A DNA stretch of 64,000 nt from Eutreptiella sp. 'Long Island Sound 2002' (lineage: Eukaryota > Euglenozoa > Euglenophyceae > Eutreptiales > Eutreptiaceae). Below the pieces are notes generated by a model. It saw only the letters and a program-made list of their open reading frames with translations, did no database searches and had not been told where the DNA came from. The position numbers were made by a program, and so were the translations under genes. This document shows positions 12,010 to 24,199 of the stretch, in pieces (the first letter of the stretch is position 1; every line of letters begins with the position of its first letter). The stretch spans positions 143,167,596-143,231,595 of the forward strand of contig OZ038381.1 in the NCBI GenBank assembly GCA_964036045.1, written 5' to 3'.

Positions 12010-12659
12010 TGCATCTCGTCACCATGTCAATAAAAGTGTGCCAAAGATGACTCCTAGGTTGAAACCCGGGTACGTAGAATCTACATGTGCAATATATGAA
12101 CTGAAAAAGAACCCATGACTGAGATAGCTTTGAGTGCTCAGAAAGATGACTAGGGGGGTCGGGGGGGGATTGGATCTTTGGCTCGCTTTTTTTCTGAAAT
12201 CGTGTATACAATAAGCTACGGAGTGTAATTCATACACGTGCGTAATAACACATGTGCAACAAGCAAGACCTGTGCAATGAAATAGATATGCATGTGTACT
12301 GCTATTGAACGCACAAGTACATTGTGCATGCACGAAGCATTTGTACGAAGACAATGGTTTGGGGCATGCAGCAGGCGGAAGAGAAGTAAGGTGACATTAG
12401 AACCCTTGGTTAGGTAGACAGGAGAGAAACAGAAAAAAAGAGGTCCCAATGGTGACTTTTTGACCCCCCCTTTTCCGGCTTTTGAACGCTCTAAATGTGT
12501 GCGAAAAAAGCCGTCTTGGCAAAAGGTCCCACACCTTTAGGACAATCATCCTAAAAAAAAAAAGGAAATTTTCACCTGAAAAGGGACCATCACATTGCAC
12601 CACGGCGGGGGGAGGACGCCTTATTGAACGCCCATTTGCAATCATTTGAAGCACCCATC

Positions 12660-15600
12660 AATGTGGAAGAAGAACGGCCCTCATTGGAGACGTCTACTTG
12701 ACACACCGGTGATCGTCTTCACCTTTCCAGATGATCGCCGTCTTTTTTCAACACTAGATCGACCATAAAAATGCGGCAAGCAGCTCAAAATTGCACAAGA
12801 CTTGTGTTGGTAATGCAAAATTGCTCCGCCGTCGTTTTTGAGTTTCTTGGATTCGGATTTGGAGCACTACATTCCCAAAGAGACATTTTATGCGCCTACA
12901 ATTGGTTGCTACTTGGGGCTAAAATGCATTGCTCACCCTAGAGCATGAAATGGGTTGTAGAACCTCCATTGGGATACCAGCTCGGTGGTCAAGACTTACG
13001 ACTACGACCGAGTTGGGACTTGGTTAGGGTGAAGGAACACGTTCCATCATTGTGAAAGAAAAACTTGGGCTATCAAATCATTGTATTGTATTGCAAATAG
13101 GTGTTCAATGAGGCGTCTCTCACGGCGTAGTGCCATGCAAGGGTCCATTTTTACGTGACAATGAGCCGGTTTTCAGCCTACTTTGAGGAAGATCGTCGTG
13201 ACAGGTTAGGATACGGTTGCGTCAAGCAGGTGTCTCCAATAAAGGCCAGCACACTTCGGTTCATTTTGGACACCAAATAGGCCATAAAATAGGCCAGACA
13301 TCTCAAAATGACATGAAACTTGTTTTTGATGATGGCATTTGTGTTGCGGTAAGTTTGAGCGATTTCGATACTGGTTTCAAGCCACGGTGTCCGAAAAAAG
13401 ACGTTTTACCCTTCTGTTGCTGGTAGCTGCCTACCGCTACTAAAATACTTTGCTCACCCTGCACCTAAAAGGGGTTACAAAAATTCCATTTGGAGACCCA
13501 GCTCAATAAACCTATGCTGGGACCCCGACCCCGGTTGTGAGGAGAAGCAAAGAGGCATCTAGACAACACGTCTCTCCATGGTGTGTACTTTTTGTACAAA
13601 AAATGTGAGGGAGTGTTCCTGCATTGGTAGGAGCGGTACAACATGCCTCAATACATGTGGTATACACACACAAAAAACTATGCCGTTATCCATGGTAGTG
13701 GGAGCAAGAGGTTCATAGGAGTTCCCCCCTTTTGCTCTTGCCCTTCTCCGGTGCGGAAAAAGGGGGAGGGGGAGGGGGGGAGAGACAAGAATAGCAACGG
13801 ATACTAGTGATGCACCTCTTAGTGCACCGGTTCCGGAAGCATCGAGGGAGTGGCCCTCTTAAACAGCGTTTCCGAGCTGCTTTCCCAGTGGACGTTTTAC
13901 AACCCACTTTATGGTATGTGGTAAGCAATGTATTTTGGTAGCGAGCAGCAAGCAGCAAACCGGTGAAAAATATTTGTGCGGGCCCAAAAGAACGGCATCC
14001 AAGTAGCTCAAAACAACCGCAAAGCCATTGCTCATCATCTAAAACAAGCTGCGTGTGAATTTGAGCCATCTAGCCCGTTTTATGGCGAATTTGGTGTCCA
14101 GAAAAAGGCAATCATCGGCTTTTTTTCAAGGACGATTGTCTTGAAAATTCAAGACAATCGCAGGTGTGTCATGCAGGTGTGTCCACTGCGGGCTATTCTT
14201 CTTCTACAGTGATTGGGCTATCAAATGATTGCAAACGGGTGTTCAACGAGGCACCTTGCACACCATGGTGCCATGCAGTGGTCTATTTTGAGATGAAAAT
14301 AAGCGGTTTTTCAGCCTGTTTCCCCGACGCCCGTCTTGAACGTTCACAGCGCTCACCAGAATATCTTGAATGCGGGCCGTTCCCCTTCCACGGTTATTGG
14401 GCTATCAAATGAGTGCAAATGAGTGTTCAATGAGGCATCTCTCATGCTGTGGCGGCATGCTATGGTCCATTTTGAGGTGAAAATGATCCATTTTCCGACC
14501 AGGTTTCGGGGAACCACAAGGACCTAGCTTGGTCCTAGTCATAGGTCTCAATAGCAACCATCAACAAGCAACAGTAGTAGACGGATGCAGGACTGCTGCT
14601 GCGTGCAGGAGTCTTGCTCTGTGTAGGACTCTTGCTTTGTCCACCACTACTTGTGCTAGGAATGGCTAAAGCAAGGGTGCTACTACTAGAGCTGCTGCTG
14701 CTAGAGCTGCTGCTGCCACTACAGCTGGATGGGGTGCTGCCATTGGAGCTTGAACAACTGCTGACTGCTGTAGTTTTTGTTGGCTGTGCTGGTTCACTGT
14801 AAGAAAGCTGATGGGGCGCACATTTTTTTTTGCTTTCTCCCATTACTTATCCTTATCGCTCTTCAAGTGCTCTCTTTTAGCGCCATCAGAGGAACCAACG
14901 AATCCCCTAAACCACTAAGAGATTTCTGCATGGTGCCAACATAAAGACGAAGCGAAAAGGAGCACCCACACACAGCTTGACAAAGCTGCTATAAACAAGG
15001 AAAGAAGGTGTGGCAGAAGCCTAACCCACGAAACCCTTGGAATTATAAGCGGTGTGGGGGTCCAAAGCCTTAGACACACCCACCCAGCTGAAGACCCACC
15101 CACCCAGACCCCCCTTTTTGCAAGTTAATTCTTATCAACACGGCCCGGTTCCTAGTACCAGGGCTGTGAAGCAACGGATACTTGGCTATTGGTTACTCCC
15201 GTGGCACAGGGGCAAAAATTGTTTGTGCAGACACCGGGCTCAAAATTGCCACCCAAATAGCTCAAAACAACCGCAAATGTGCAGCACCTCAAACAGTTTT
15301 CGTGTGGTTTTGAGCCACCTACCCCAGTCTATGGCCAATTTGGTGTCCAAAAATGACCATTTTCAGCATGTTTCACATGATCATCTTGAAGTTCAGGACA
15401 ATCGTCAGTCTGTCAATTAGGCGTCTCCAATGTGGGCCCTTCTTCTTCCACGGCGATTCGGCTTCAATGAGGCATCTCTCTTGTACCATGCCGCCATGCG
15501 ATGGTCCATTTTGAGGTGAAAATGTGCCATTTTCTAGCATGTTTCTAGCCTGTCTAGCCTGTAGCGAGGCCGACTGTCCCGAACACTCAGCACAATCGCC

Positions 15601-15810
15601 AGAATGTCATGTAGGCGTCTCCAAAAAAATGAGGGTCATTCTTCTTCCACAACAATCGGGTGATAAAATGATTGCAAATGAGTGTTCAATGAGGCGTCTC
15701 TTAGGTCGTGGTGCCATGCGGTGGTCCATTTTGGTGAAAATGCGCTGTTTTTCAACCAGGTTCATGACAACCATAAGGACCCAGCTCAGTCCTAGTCACA
15801 AGTCTTGATC
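12660..15810. repeat. Diverged satellite-like repeat cluster
   Basis: Blocks of about 130-200 bp recur around 13020-13200, 14200-14350, 14380-14540, 15420-15560 and 15640-15800. Shared landmarks are GTGTTCAATGAGGCGTCTCT (and variants), a following TGGTGCCATGC(A/G) then GGTCCATTTTGAGGTGAAAAT, and TTCTTCTTCCACGG-GATTGGGCTATCAAATGA ahead of them. Two copies end in AACCA(C/T)AAGGACC-AGCT-(G/A)GTCCTAGTCA. Spacing of adjacent copies is about 184-222 bp. No protein reading is convincing except low-complexity Ser or Pro frames near 14535-14843. Confidence 0.75.
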
Positions 15811-16559
15811 AGTCTTCCGGAGGCTCCACCTACAATGACTGACATTTACCCATCATGCGTACTTCCTACATCAAACAACAATTCGCTTGTTTCACTCAGT
15901 GCCGAGTGTGCATGTCAGTGTTTCTCCCAATGGCCAAGCCCACTCGTATACAGTAGGGTGCTGGTCGCCTGACACATGACACAGCGCTTTGCAATTCGCA
16001 ACTGGCACATCACAACTCACATCCGGTGCAGCGCTTCGTGCCTGACATTGAGTACAGCATTGCATTGCGCATATGGGGATGGGGCCGGGGGGGGGGGGGG
16101 GTGCACTTTTCGACAAACCACGACCGCATCTACCAACCACAACCGCCTGGTCGCTGCGAAGCTTGGCAAATTGAGGGTGGATGTTAACATTTTTCAACCA
16201 CTTTTCGGAACAGGGCCTTCAGCCTTTCCTCGATGTTGTCAGTTCACGTGTACATACATCAGAATTGGCACCTGCGGTCGCTCATCAACGCATCTGCAGA
16301 TGTACCTTGCGGCCACTGTTGGCGAACAAAGTGCAGGATGGGGATCCCCACAGCTGCGTCCTTAGAAAGCATTGGGAAAGTACTGCAAGACCCGCATCTC
16401 ACAGGTGTATCCGGTTGTCAGGTAGAAAGGACACACTTGTCAGTACTGCTTCTTGAGCCTTGCTGCCGGCTGGCAAGATCACTCTGTGGGGCAAGCAAAG
16501 AGAGGCGCTGGCTTGCAACACCTGTGGCATGGTGCAAGAACCTAAAAACGCTGAAAAAT

Positions 16560-16740
16560 GTAAGTCGTGTACAAAAAAATTGTCTAGTCGTGTAATTTTT
16601 TTGCGGTAAATGCGTGTAATTTTTTTTGCGGTAAATCGTGTGAATTATAAAAAAAATTGAATCTTTTTTTCAGTAAGGGCGTGTAATCTTTTTTTTGCAG
16701 TAAGTTGTGTAAATCATAAAAAAAATAAAAAATTGAAAGA
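16560..16740. repeat. AT-rich GCGGTAA tandem motif, cluster 1
   Basis: The motif TGTGTAATTTTTTTTGCGGTAAAT repeats with variable T runs from about 16570 to 16735. The same motif dominates 53580-53960. It opens Phe/Tyr/Lys-rich frames on the minus strand that I do not treat as coding. Confidence 0.75.
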
Positions 16741-16904
16741 GATGCAACTTTTGCAATACATGCGTAATATGTACAGTTGCCGGTTCCGTACAGCACACCC
16801 ATAGTGACCTTAACGATGGGACGCCCAGTCCACAAAGCACACAGTACTCTGTGTGGCCACCAACTAGTTGTGACTCGGCCAATATAACATAGTTTCACAT
16901 GCTG

Positions 16905-17160
16905 ATGGCCAACGCTACTGCCACCATTATTGGCAACCAAGGCACTGGTATGGGGCCAATATGGCATAGTTTTGCAGGGCGTCATGGTGACGAGACACAA
17001 AATTAGGCCCAAGAAAAGAGTCTTGACATGGCCATGGCCAACATCCAGTGTGCCAGGACTGGGAACAAAATCAGGCTCAAGAAAAACAATGCTGCCATGG
17101 CCAACGCTAGTGCCACCATTATAGGCCACCAAGGCACTGGTATGGGGCCAATAAATAGCA
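16905..17160. repeat. 190-bp tandem duplication
   Basis: A block beginning GGCCAACGCTA(C/G)TGCCACC and continuing through CAAGGCACTGGTATGGGGCC occurs at about 16909-16965 and again at about 17100-17155. A partial related block (CATGGCCAACATCCAGTG) lies between them near 17030. The long minus frame across 16584-17252 repeats the same words and is a by-product of the duplication. Confidence 0.7.
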
Positions 17161-17342
17161 ATCTTATACGCTCCACCATTGGTACACCAAACGGGCGGAG
17201 GAAAATACAACCCACAAAACATGCACCCGCTACAAGTAGTTGTAGAATGCACGCTTGTACATCAAGTCCGTTTTTGTGTCGATGGACTTGGGCTTTCCAC
17301 TAGGATTGGGCTTAAGCTGACAAGCGGCGCGCAACTCCGCCA

Positions 17343-18476
17343 CTACTGCTTGGCCAGGTCATTGATGAAAAGCAGGTCACGCTGCAGCTGGCTGGATGCA
17401 TCTTCTGGGTAGCCATCCGGCACCTTGCGCCACTCTCCACGGATGAGGACCTTGGGACGGGTGTCCTCCTTTGTGGAAGTGGCCATGGAAGGTTGCGGCC
17501 TGGCCTCCAAGCTTTCCATGCTCTGTTCGGCGGAGGCCTCCTTGCCTTCGAGTGGGGTGGGGGTGGTGTGAACACTCTCTTCGATTGCTAAAAGTGCACC
17601 TTCAACTTGGGTGCTGGGGGGGGGGGGGGGCTCAGGAGGGCAAGAAAGCTCGGTCATGCCCTCCACATCATCACTGGGCGCTTCAACAATCCGCACAGCA
17701 CGATCAACATTAACAATGCCGAGCACATAGTCCACAAAACCGGCACCCATTGGGACGAGGGGCACATCGGCAAAAGAACCTCGGTGCTCCACCACCAGCT
17801 TCGCGATGTTCAAGCGTTGAAAACCACAAGACCAACCGTTCGTTTGGAATCCCAAGGCGTGGTGCTTGGTGGTGAGTGAAAGCTTCTTCATGGCCATCAA
17901 GAAAGGACGGAACAAATGCGTGGAGCTTAGGGGTTCCCAAACCCAAATAGTGAAAAGCTCCAAACGGACACGACAATCGAAGGCACACACAAACCGGTGC
18001 AACCCTTCCTTGTCATTGGAATTAACCACAGAAATGTGGCGATGGTACTAGGCCATGTTGTCCAGTGTTGTGCCAGATTCAACTCTCCGCATGCACTTGG
18101 ATTGTCTCTTGATATATAGAACCGCCAGAGTCCATGCACATGGTTCATCAATTTCCATGTGGCAGACCTCTTGGTTCAACCAACACAAGATATCCTTGTC
18201 CGTCAACCAATCTCCCACCCCCAAAGGGGTTGTTTCACTCGGGATGGTGCTTCGAGTACGCCTTCTGGAAGTGGGAGGGTTGATAGGCTTGGGGGTGCAC
18301 AGTTGTGGTCGGGTGTAAAAAGGGCAATCTGACCTGGTATCTTTTTTTTTGGCGCCAATGCCCTTTTTGACTGAAACATGTGGCATCCAAATTCGATGGT
18401 TCTCAATGGGCAGAAATTTGTAAGGACTAAAATTGTTTGTCCCACAGTATTTTGTGGTGTGCGCCAGGGGCGGCAT
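17343..18476 (-). pseudogene. Ulp1/C48-like cysteine protease relic
   Basis: One minus-strand frame runs 18476-17343, broken only by TAG at 18048-18050. An N-terminal block (WLTDKDILCWLNQEVCHME, then EPCAWTLAVLYI) precedes the core. The core shows a Ulp1-style layout: a candidate catalytic His in GLHRFVCAFD, a strand with WEPL, then FQTNGWSCGFQ holding the oxyanion Gln and nucleophile Cys. That is followed by helix NIAKLVVEHRG and a Glu/Pro-rich tail. Ulp1-type proteases cleave SUMO or ubiquitin-like conjugates, and many plant and algal transposons (some MULE and CACTA elements) carry captured copies. The residue after the His is Arg, where family members usually have Trp. About 440 bp of GGTAGGAACC-rich DNA separates it from a plus-strand gene start at 18919, so the two look divergently arranged in one element. 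Confidence 0.6.
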
Positions 18477-18485
18477 TCGGTAGGA

Positions 18486-18790
18486 ACCCCCCCCCCACGA
18501 TCCACCCTTGCAAAGTATGGGTTAAACCCACCAAATCAACACCCCCTTTCTAGGGGTGTTTTGGGGGTCCAGGTAGGTGTGTTGGCCCAAGTATGGGGTC
18601 ACGGCAGCCCGTTGGGTAGAAGTTGAAAAAATGGTCTGAGGGGGTTCCTACTGGTAGGAACCCCTTCCCGGTCATTGGTAGGAACCCCCTTCCTGGCTAG
18701 GAACCCCCTTCCTACCATCACCAAGGAACGGGTTCCTACTATGTTCCTGGCCAGGAACCCCCTATCTACTATGTTCCTACTACACTTCTT
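18486..18790. repeat. GGTAGGAACC repeat block 1 (between divergent genes)
   Basis: Starting at a C tract at 18486, and dense at 18640-18785, the words GGTAGGAACC, GGTTCCTAC and CCTGGCCAGGAACCCC recur in both orientations, so much of the block is self-complementary. The same family returns at 20950-21135, 31550-31675, 33420-33570 and 33700-33755. Its position between two divergent readings makes it a possible bidirectional promoter or an element end; that is inference. Confidence 0.7.
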
Positions 18791-18918
18791 GACTATTAAT
18801 ACTTGCACATTGTTTTGACTTGTTTGCACACTTTCAATGCCCGTGTGATTATATTGCGCTTGCGTGTCTAGGTCTCCCGTTGCCATTTTCTTCCCTTTTG
18901 TGCAGCACTTTTTCAGAC

Positions 18919-20079
18919 ATGTCAAAGGCGAGTGGCTTTGGCTCCGGTGCATATCCCAGTGTGAGTCCGTCGGTGCATGCATGTGTAACACGGCGCGCTC
19001 ACTTGTGGGCACACGGGGTTATGCCACAAGGCACGAAATGGTGTCTAAGGAACTAGTCGTTAAGTCCCTCCCCACTCGGGTCACCATCAAAAAGGAACTG
19101 ATATAGCTTCCATAGTTGTAAAAAGGAGCCTTTTTCCGGAAAGGGAGGCAGAGGCATTGACTTATTTCATTCATGGTGTTGTAGAGTCCAACCCCCATGT
19201 TGATGTTGTTCACTTGAGACTCAATCAACTCGACCAAGCCGACTTGGCAAGCATCCCATTAAAGGAGGCACCTTCCAACGTGAAGAAGACGATCAAGTAC
19301 TACACCGCCCGCTTGGAGGGAGGGGGGGTTCAATTCGCAAGCACAAAGCCAAAGGCCAAGCAATGGGCGGATGAAGGGTGGGAGGAGTCTCAGACCATCA
19401 ATGTCAATGGGGTTGGAGTGGTACCGCGATGTCAAGGACTTGAGCCTTCCTGCGTACATTGCCTCCCAAGTGTCTTGTGCAACTGCTCTCCCACTTGCTT
19501 GCAACAAATTGCTTGTCACCCCATCTAACCTTGTTGTCACTGCACCCGCACAAGCACCAATCAACCACAACCACAAGTACTTGAGACGGACTGAACATGC
19601 CCACTTGCTCAATTGCCCAACACTTGCGATGGTGGAAAAATTGGATTTGGAGCAACGTTCCCTGTCGGAGACGAAGAAGGTCAGGATTTTCAATCAGAAC
19701 CCACCCCTTCCCGGCCGCCCTTCCGACCCTCCAGGGAGGGAAATGGTGTATGGTGTTCCCCTCAATGGGGAGCACACACCATCTCAGGGCCAACCCATGC
19801 ATGACCTCCCTGCCCTTGCAACTTGGGGTGAGCTTATGACCACCCTAATTGCCCAAACCATTTCTGTGTATTTGCATACTATGGTCGTTGCCTATATTTG
19901 GTCCAACACCGAGGATGTCCAAGCGGACCACCGTGATTTGGTGAGGTTTTTCCCCCCCAAAAGGGGGGGGGGGGGGGCATACACTTTTTTTACACCAATA
20001 AACATGGATCTCCCCGCGACCCTCCCCAATCTTTCTCACTTCGTCTACCAAAGTGCAAATGGTCTCCCAAGGCCATGGC
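18919..20079 (+). pseudogene. Multi-exon protein relic, divergent to the Ulp1 relic
   Basis: A short first exon is clear: ATG 18919, 14 codons (MSKASGFGSGAYPS), then a GTGAGT donor at 18961. Coding resumes from about 19030 (HEMVSKELVVKSLPTRV), shifts frame near 19105, and continues (VKRSLFPEREAEALTYF, then HLRLNQLDQADLASIPL). A second shift near 19370 leads into LEWYRDVKDLSLPAYIAS, ATLAMVEKL-type helices and a Pro-rich stretch, closing near 19940 at a G run. The total is about 300 codons in three frames, so it is inactive as it stands. The domain is not recognised. Its strand and closeness suggest it pairs with the Ulp1-like protein, probably as the DNA-handling protein of the same transposon. 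Confidence 0.45.
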
Positions 20080-20850
20080 ACATCCAGCCTACGCCAATGA
20101 GCCGCGGGCAGACGTGGGTGTTGAATTCCCTAGGTGCATGCGGGTGGCGGTTGTCCAGCTGGAGCTCCATATAGGTGTGTGGCTTTCTGTGGAGTTGCCT
20201 CTTTTCCTGCTTCATATGAAATGACTCAAGCCGTGTTCCCCCCCTTTTGGGCAGGACCACCCGGTACAACCCTTGCATGTGGGCGGGATGGGTGTAGGTT
20301 GAAAGTCAGCCGGAAGAGCCCCCAATGCTTAGGGTGCTCCACGCAGTTCCTCTGTGCTAAGCAAAAAGGGGATGTGCACTACCCACCATCCTTGCACTGG
20401 AGCCGGAGCCACACGTTCCTACTGAATGTATGATCCATTGCTTGGTTCCTGTGGGCAGTACAACATTGTCCATGGGCCGGCGCCCCCATGGCCCACTGTA
20501 GGTCCGCTGGATGCTACGCTGCGCTCGAAGGATTGACCGATCGCTGCTTGGGCCCACGAGGAGGCGCCGCCGCCACCGACGTCGCCGGACCATTTGCTCC
20601 TTGGCACACGGGCGGGGCAGATTCTGATGGTGGTGCGTGGCAATGGGGTGGCTTTGCCCTTTCGGATAGCAGCCAGGATGGGGGCCAACTTCTTCGATGG
20701 AATCAAGTCCTGCCTCCACGTCCGGGAGCGTTCGCCCCGTCTTTCACCGACCCTAGCATTCTCCTGCAGGCGAACTTGGCGGTACACAATCCACATGTGG
20801 AGGGGCAATTGTACTGTCCCTGTGAGCAGGTTTGTGTTTGCTGTGCTTGC
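20080..20850 (+). pseudogene. Continuation exons, unclassified (TGA inside)
   Basis: From about 20045 a frame reads LPKCKWSPKAMAHPAYAN and VAVVQLELHIGVWLSVELPL to a stop near 20220. From 20426 a second frame starts MYDPLLGSCGQYN and runs through VHGPAPPWPTVGPLD, a TGA near 20540 (context RSKD-stop-PIAAW) and GVALPFRIAARMGANFF. It ends near 20850 in RRTWRYTIHMW and a possible GT donor. The TGA fits a CGA Arg codon after C-to-T change. It probably belongs to the same gene as 18919-20079. No named domain is recognised. Confidence 0.4.
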
Positions 20851-20949
20851 ATTACCATGTTTGCCTATTTGTTGTGTTCTTTGTGCTTGTTTGGGACGTG
20901 CGGCATGTATGGTGGTTGGTATGTTTTTTCCATTAGGGTATGGTGAAGG

Positions 20950-21132
20950 GGCCAGAAACTATGCGAGGAACCCCGGTAGGAACTAGGTCCTGGCCCAAAC
21001 GCTATGCCAAGAACCCCCGTTTGTGGCCCAGGAACCCCTCCCGTTTCTGGCCCAGGATCCCTGCCACAAACCCCCCTTCTTGGCCCGGGAACCCCCTTCC
21101 TACCATGGTTCCTACTGCTGTTCCTGGCCCAG
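20950..21132. repeat. GGTAGGAACC repeat block 2
   Basis: Words such as AGGAACCCCGGTAGGAAC, CTGGCCCAGGAACCCC and CCTTCCTACCATGGTTCCTA are packed into 180 bp, on both strands. The block abuts the left copy of the 585-bp direct repeat. Confidence 0.7.
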
Positions 21133-21714
21133 GATGGGGTGTTCCCGGGTGACTTCCCGGCAGCGCTTCTGGCACCACTAAAGCCAGATAAAATGGAGCC
21201 CCCCCCCCCCCACCCACCAGCCCAGACATAGACCACAGACGACAGATCACAGACTGCACATCACAGACCACAGATCACAGATCACAACACATAGACCACA
21301 GATCACAGATCACATAGTGCCCCCACCCCCCCCCCCCCCCCGCCCGGGCCGGACACAAACCACAGACCACAGACGGCACACGACAGATCACAGATCACAG
21401 ATCACAGAACACATACCACAAACCACAGACCACAGATGAAAGATCACATATCAAAGACCACATATCACAAAACACAGACCACAGATGACATATCACAGAC
21501 CACAGATCACAGAGCAAAGATCACAGACCACAGATCACAGATCACAGACCACAGATCAATGATCACGGACCACAGGTCACAGACCACAGATCACAAACCA
21601 CAGATGACACAACACAGACTACAGACCACAGATGACAGATCACAAACCACGGACCACAGACCAGAGATGATAGACCACAGGCCACAGACCCAACCTTGCC
21701 CCTTTTACATTTGG
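21133..21714. repeat. 585-bp direct repeat, left copy
   Basis: It begins GTGTTCCCGGGTGACTTCC, passes through GGCACCACTAAAGCCAG, a C tract, and then a long field of ACAGATCACAG / ACAGACCACAG words with a second C tract near 21315-21332. It ends CCTTTTACATTTGGA. It matches 23613-24199 almost word for word, with point changes and a few dropped units. The ATCACAGACCACAG subrepeat gives long but meaningless frames rich in Thr, Asp and His. Confidence 0.85.
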
Positions 21715-22213
21715 AGGAGGAGGAGGAGGAGGAGGAGATGCGGTCCCCCGGTAGGGCGCACCCGCGGCACATCCCCATGGTGCCCGCCGGCCCTCCTTGG
21801 TCTGGCCAGCGACCGAGAGGGGGGTTCTGTCCGAACCCGTTCGGCTAAGCATCATGGCGGCGGCTCTCCTCTTCGTCTCCACCCCTTGTCCCCTGGCCCG
21901 CACAACGCGCATGCACTGCCGCCCTACACGTTGTTGGATCCCCCCAGGGGCACGGAATGGGGGGCGAGGTGGAGCACCGGCTCCACTTCCGGCACGGTCC
22001 AGCCCCCCCCCAAGGGAAGGGGGACGCAGTCTCACGGGTGTGGGCCCTTAGCCCGCCACGTACTACGGACTGGGCGGCGTTTGGCCGGCAGGTCTCGGGG
22101 GCTTGGTCCGTAGCCCGATCCCCCCCCCCTCCCCCGGCGCACGGCACTTCTGCCGAAGGTGCCCGTGCGCGGAGTCATCCTCTACCTCCCTCCGGCCCCG
22201 GTGTCCATTTCGG

Positions 22214-22665
22214 GGTGGAAGGTGTGGTGTCTCCTCTAAACCCCCACGGGGCGTCCCTATCCCCCCGCGGCCCAGGCAGGGCCGGGGGGACTCGGGTGTA
22301 TCCGCCGCTGTGTGGGGGGCGGGTGGTGTGGTGCCTCCTCAAAACCCCCACGGGGCGTCCCTATACCCCCGCGGCCCAGGCAGGACCGGAGGGACTCGGG
22401 TGTATCCGCCGCTGTGTGGGGGGTGGGTGGTGTGGTGTCTCCTCCAAACCCCCACGGGGTGTCCCTATCCCCCCGCGGCCCAGGCAGGACCGGAGGGACT
22501 CGGGTGTATCCGCCGCTGTGTGGGGGGTGGGTGGTGTGGTGTCTCCTCCAAACCCCCACGGGGTGTCCCTATCCCCCCGCGGCCCAGGCAGGACCGGAGG
22601 GACTCGGGTGTATCCGCCGCTGTGTGGGGGTGGGTGGTGTGGTGCCTCCGCCAAACCCCCACGGC
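22214..22665. repeat. 104-bp GC-rich tandem array
   Basis: GCGGCCCAGGCAGG occurs at 22267, 22371, 22475 and 22579, exactly 104 bp apart. Each unit has GACTCGGGTGTATCCGCCGC, TGTGTGGGGG, TGGTGTGGTG(C/T)CTCCTC and CCCCCACGGGG(C/T)GTCC. The units are more than 90% alike, so this array is much younger than the 148-bp array near 4 kb. Because 104 is not a multiple of three, frames cycle through all three phases on both strands. The long frames here are shadows. Confidence 0.9.
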
Positions 22666-23612
22666 GCGGCCGGTCGGGTCCGGCTCTGTGGAGCGTACTG
22701 AACTGGGCTTGGGGGAAGCCCGTTACCCGTTAAGCGTTACTTATGGCAGTAGGCACTATTCATGGAGTTAATTACCTATGTACCCTGGAACTGGAACTGG
22801 CACTAGACCTGTTCCATGCAAAAAAAAAAAACTGGGAGGGGATGGCGCCCCTCCGCGGCACCAGCTCAGGGGGCCTCCCCTTAATTCAACATCGCATCTG
22901 ACGCCCCCATGGGCCGCCGAAATTGGCGCCCCCGACGGACCGCTGACCGCGAACCGGGGGGGGCCTCTATATGCCTCTGGGTTCGAGGAGGGGCTGGTGC
23001 CCCTCCGCAGCAAGAACTCGGGGGGCCTCCCCTTATTTCAAGGAAAACTGGGCGGGGAACGTCCCGCCGAGAGTATCTGGGGGGGCCTCCCCTTACATCA
23101 TGGTCTCCACATTCTGCTGGGGCTCGGGGGACCCAGACTGCCAAAGCTGGGGTAGGTGCCAGCGCCCCGGCGCAGTGAGCACCGTAGCGGCAGGTTCTGG
23201 ACCTTGCCCCGGCCGCGCCGCTGTCGCCCGTGAATTCCCCCATCCCCAGGCCCGGACGGGCGGTGGAGAGGCCCACAGGCCCCCAGTCATCGCACTCGGT
23301 CCCCACCCCATGATGCACCTGTGCAGAGACACGCGGTGTGATGGGATGGGGAGCAGAGAAAACAGAAGCGAGCCCTGGGGCGGGCTGGGTCACAGGGAGA
23401 CCCGGAGCACCCTTGCATACCGCCACCCCCCGGTGGAGCCCGCCCTGTGCCATCGTGGCTCCCCACGGTGGCCGGCGAGGGGTGAGGCGCGCGATCCCGT
23501 GACCCAGCCGCCGCGGCTGGGCTGGGTCACCCCACAAATTGCGTGTTAGCCCAGGGGACCGCTTCCTGGTTTCACCCCCACACCACGGTGAGGTCACGCG
23601 CGCCTGGGCGGC
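22666..23612. other. GC-rich stretch with short repeats, no gene
   Basis: GGGGGGCCTCCCCTTA recurs at about 22868, 23018 and 23084, with a related copy at 22955. A run of 11 A residues sits at 22820. Frames on both strands are Gly/Pro/Arg-rich and lack domains. The stretch is enclosed by the two 585-bp direct repeats. Confidence 0.6.
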
Positions 23613-24199
23613 AGTGGGGTGTTCCTGGGTGACTTCCAGGCAGCGCTTTTGGCACCACTAAAGCCAGATAAAATGGAACCCCCCCCCCCCCCCCCACCAG
23701 CCCAGACACAAACCACAGACGACAGATCACAGACTGCACATCACAGACCACAGATCACAGATCACAACACACAGACCACAGATCACAGATCACATAGTGC
23801 CCCCCCCCCCCCCCCCGCCGCCCGGGCCGGACACAGACCACAGACCACAGATCACAGACGGCAGACGACAGATCACAGATCTCAGATCACAGAACACATA
23901 CCATAAACCATAGACCACAGATGAAAGATCACATATCACAGACCACATATCACAAAACACAGACCACAGATGACATATCACAGAGCAAAGATCACAGAGC
24001 AAAGATCACAGACCACAGATCACAGATCAGAAACCACAGATCAATGATCACGGACCACAGGTCACAGACCACGGATCACAAACCACAGATGACAGAACAC
24101 AGACTACAGACCACAGATGACAGATCACAAACCACGGACCACAGACCAGAGATGATAGACCACAGGCCACAGACCCAACCTTGCCCCTTTTACATTTGC
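23613..24199. repeat. 585-bp direct repeat, right copy
   Basis: It starts GTGTTCCTGGGTGACTTCC and ends CCTTTTACATTTGCAG, where the left copy has ATTTGGAG. In this copy the TTTGCAG end makes a good 3' splice site in front of the coding segment at 24200, so the repeat probably lies inside an intron of the plus-strand gene. C tracts at 23680-23698 and 23800-23816 differ in length from the left copy. Confidence 0.85.

Noticed and set aside
21133-24199. LTR retrotransposon formed by the 585-bp direct repeats
   Set aside because: No gag/pol coding, no primer-binding or polypurine site, mismatched ends and no short target duplication.
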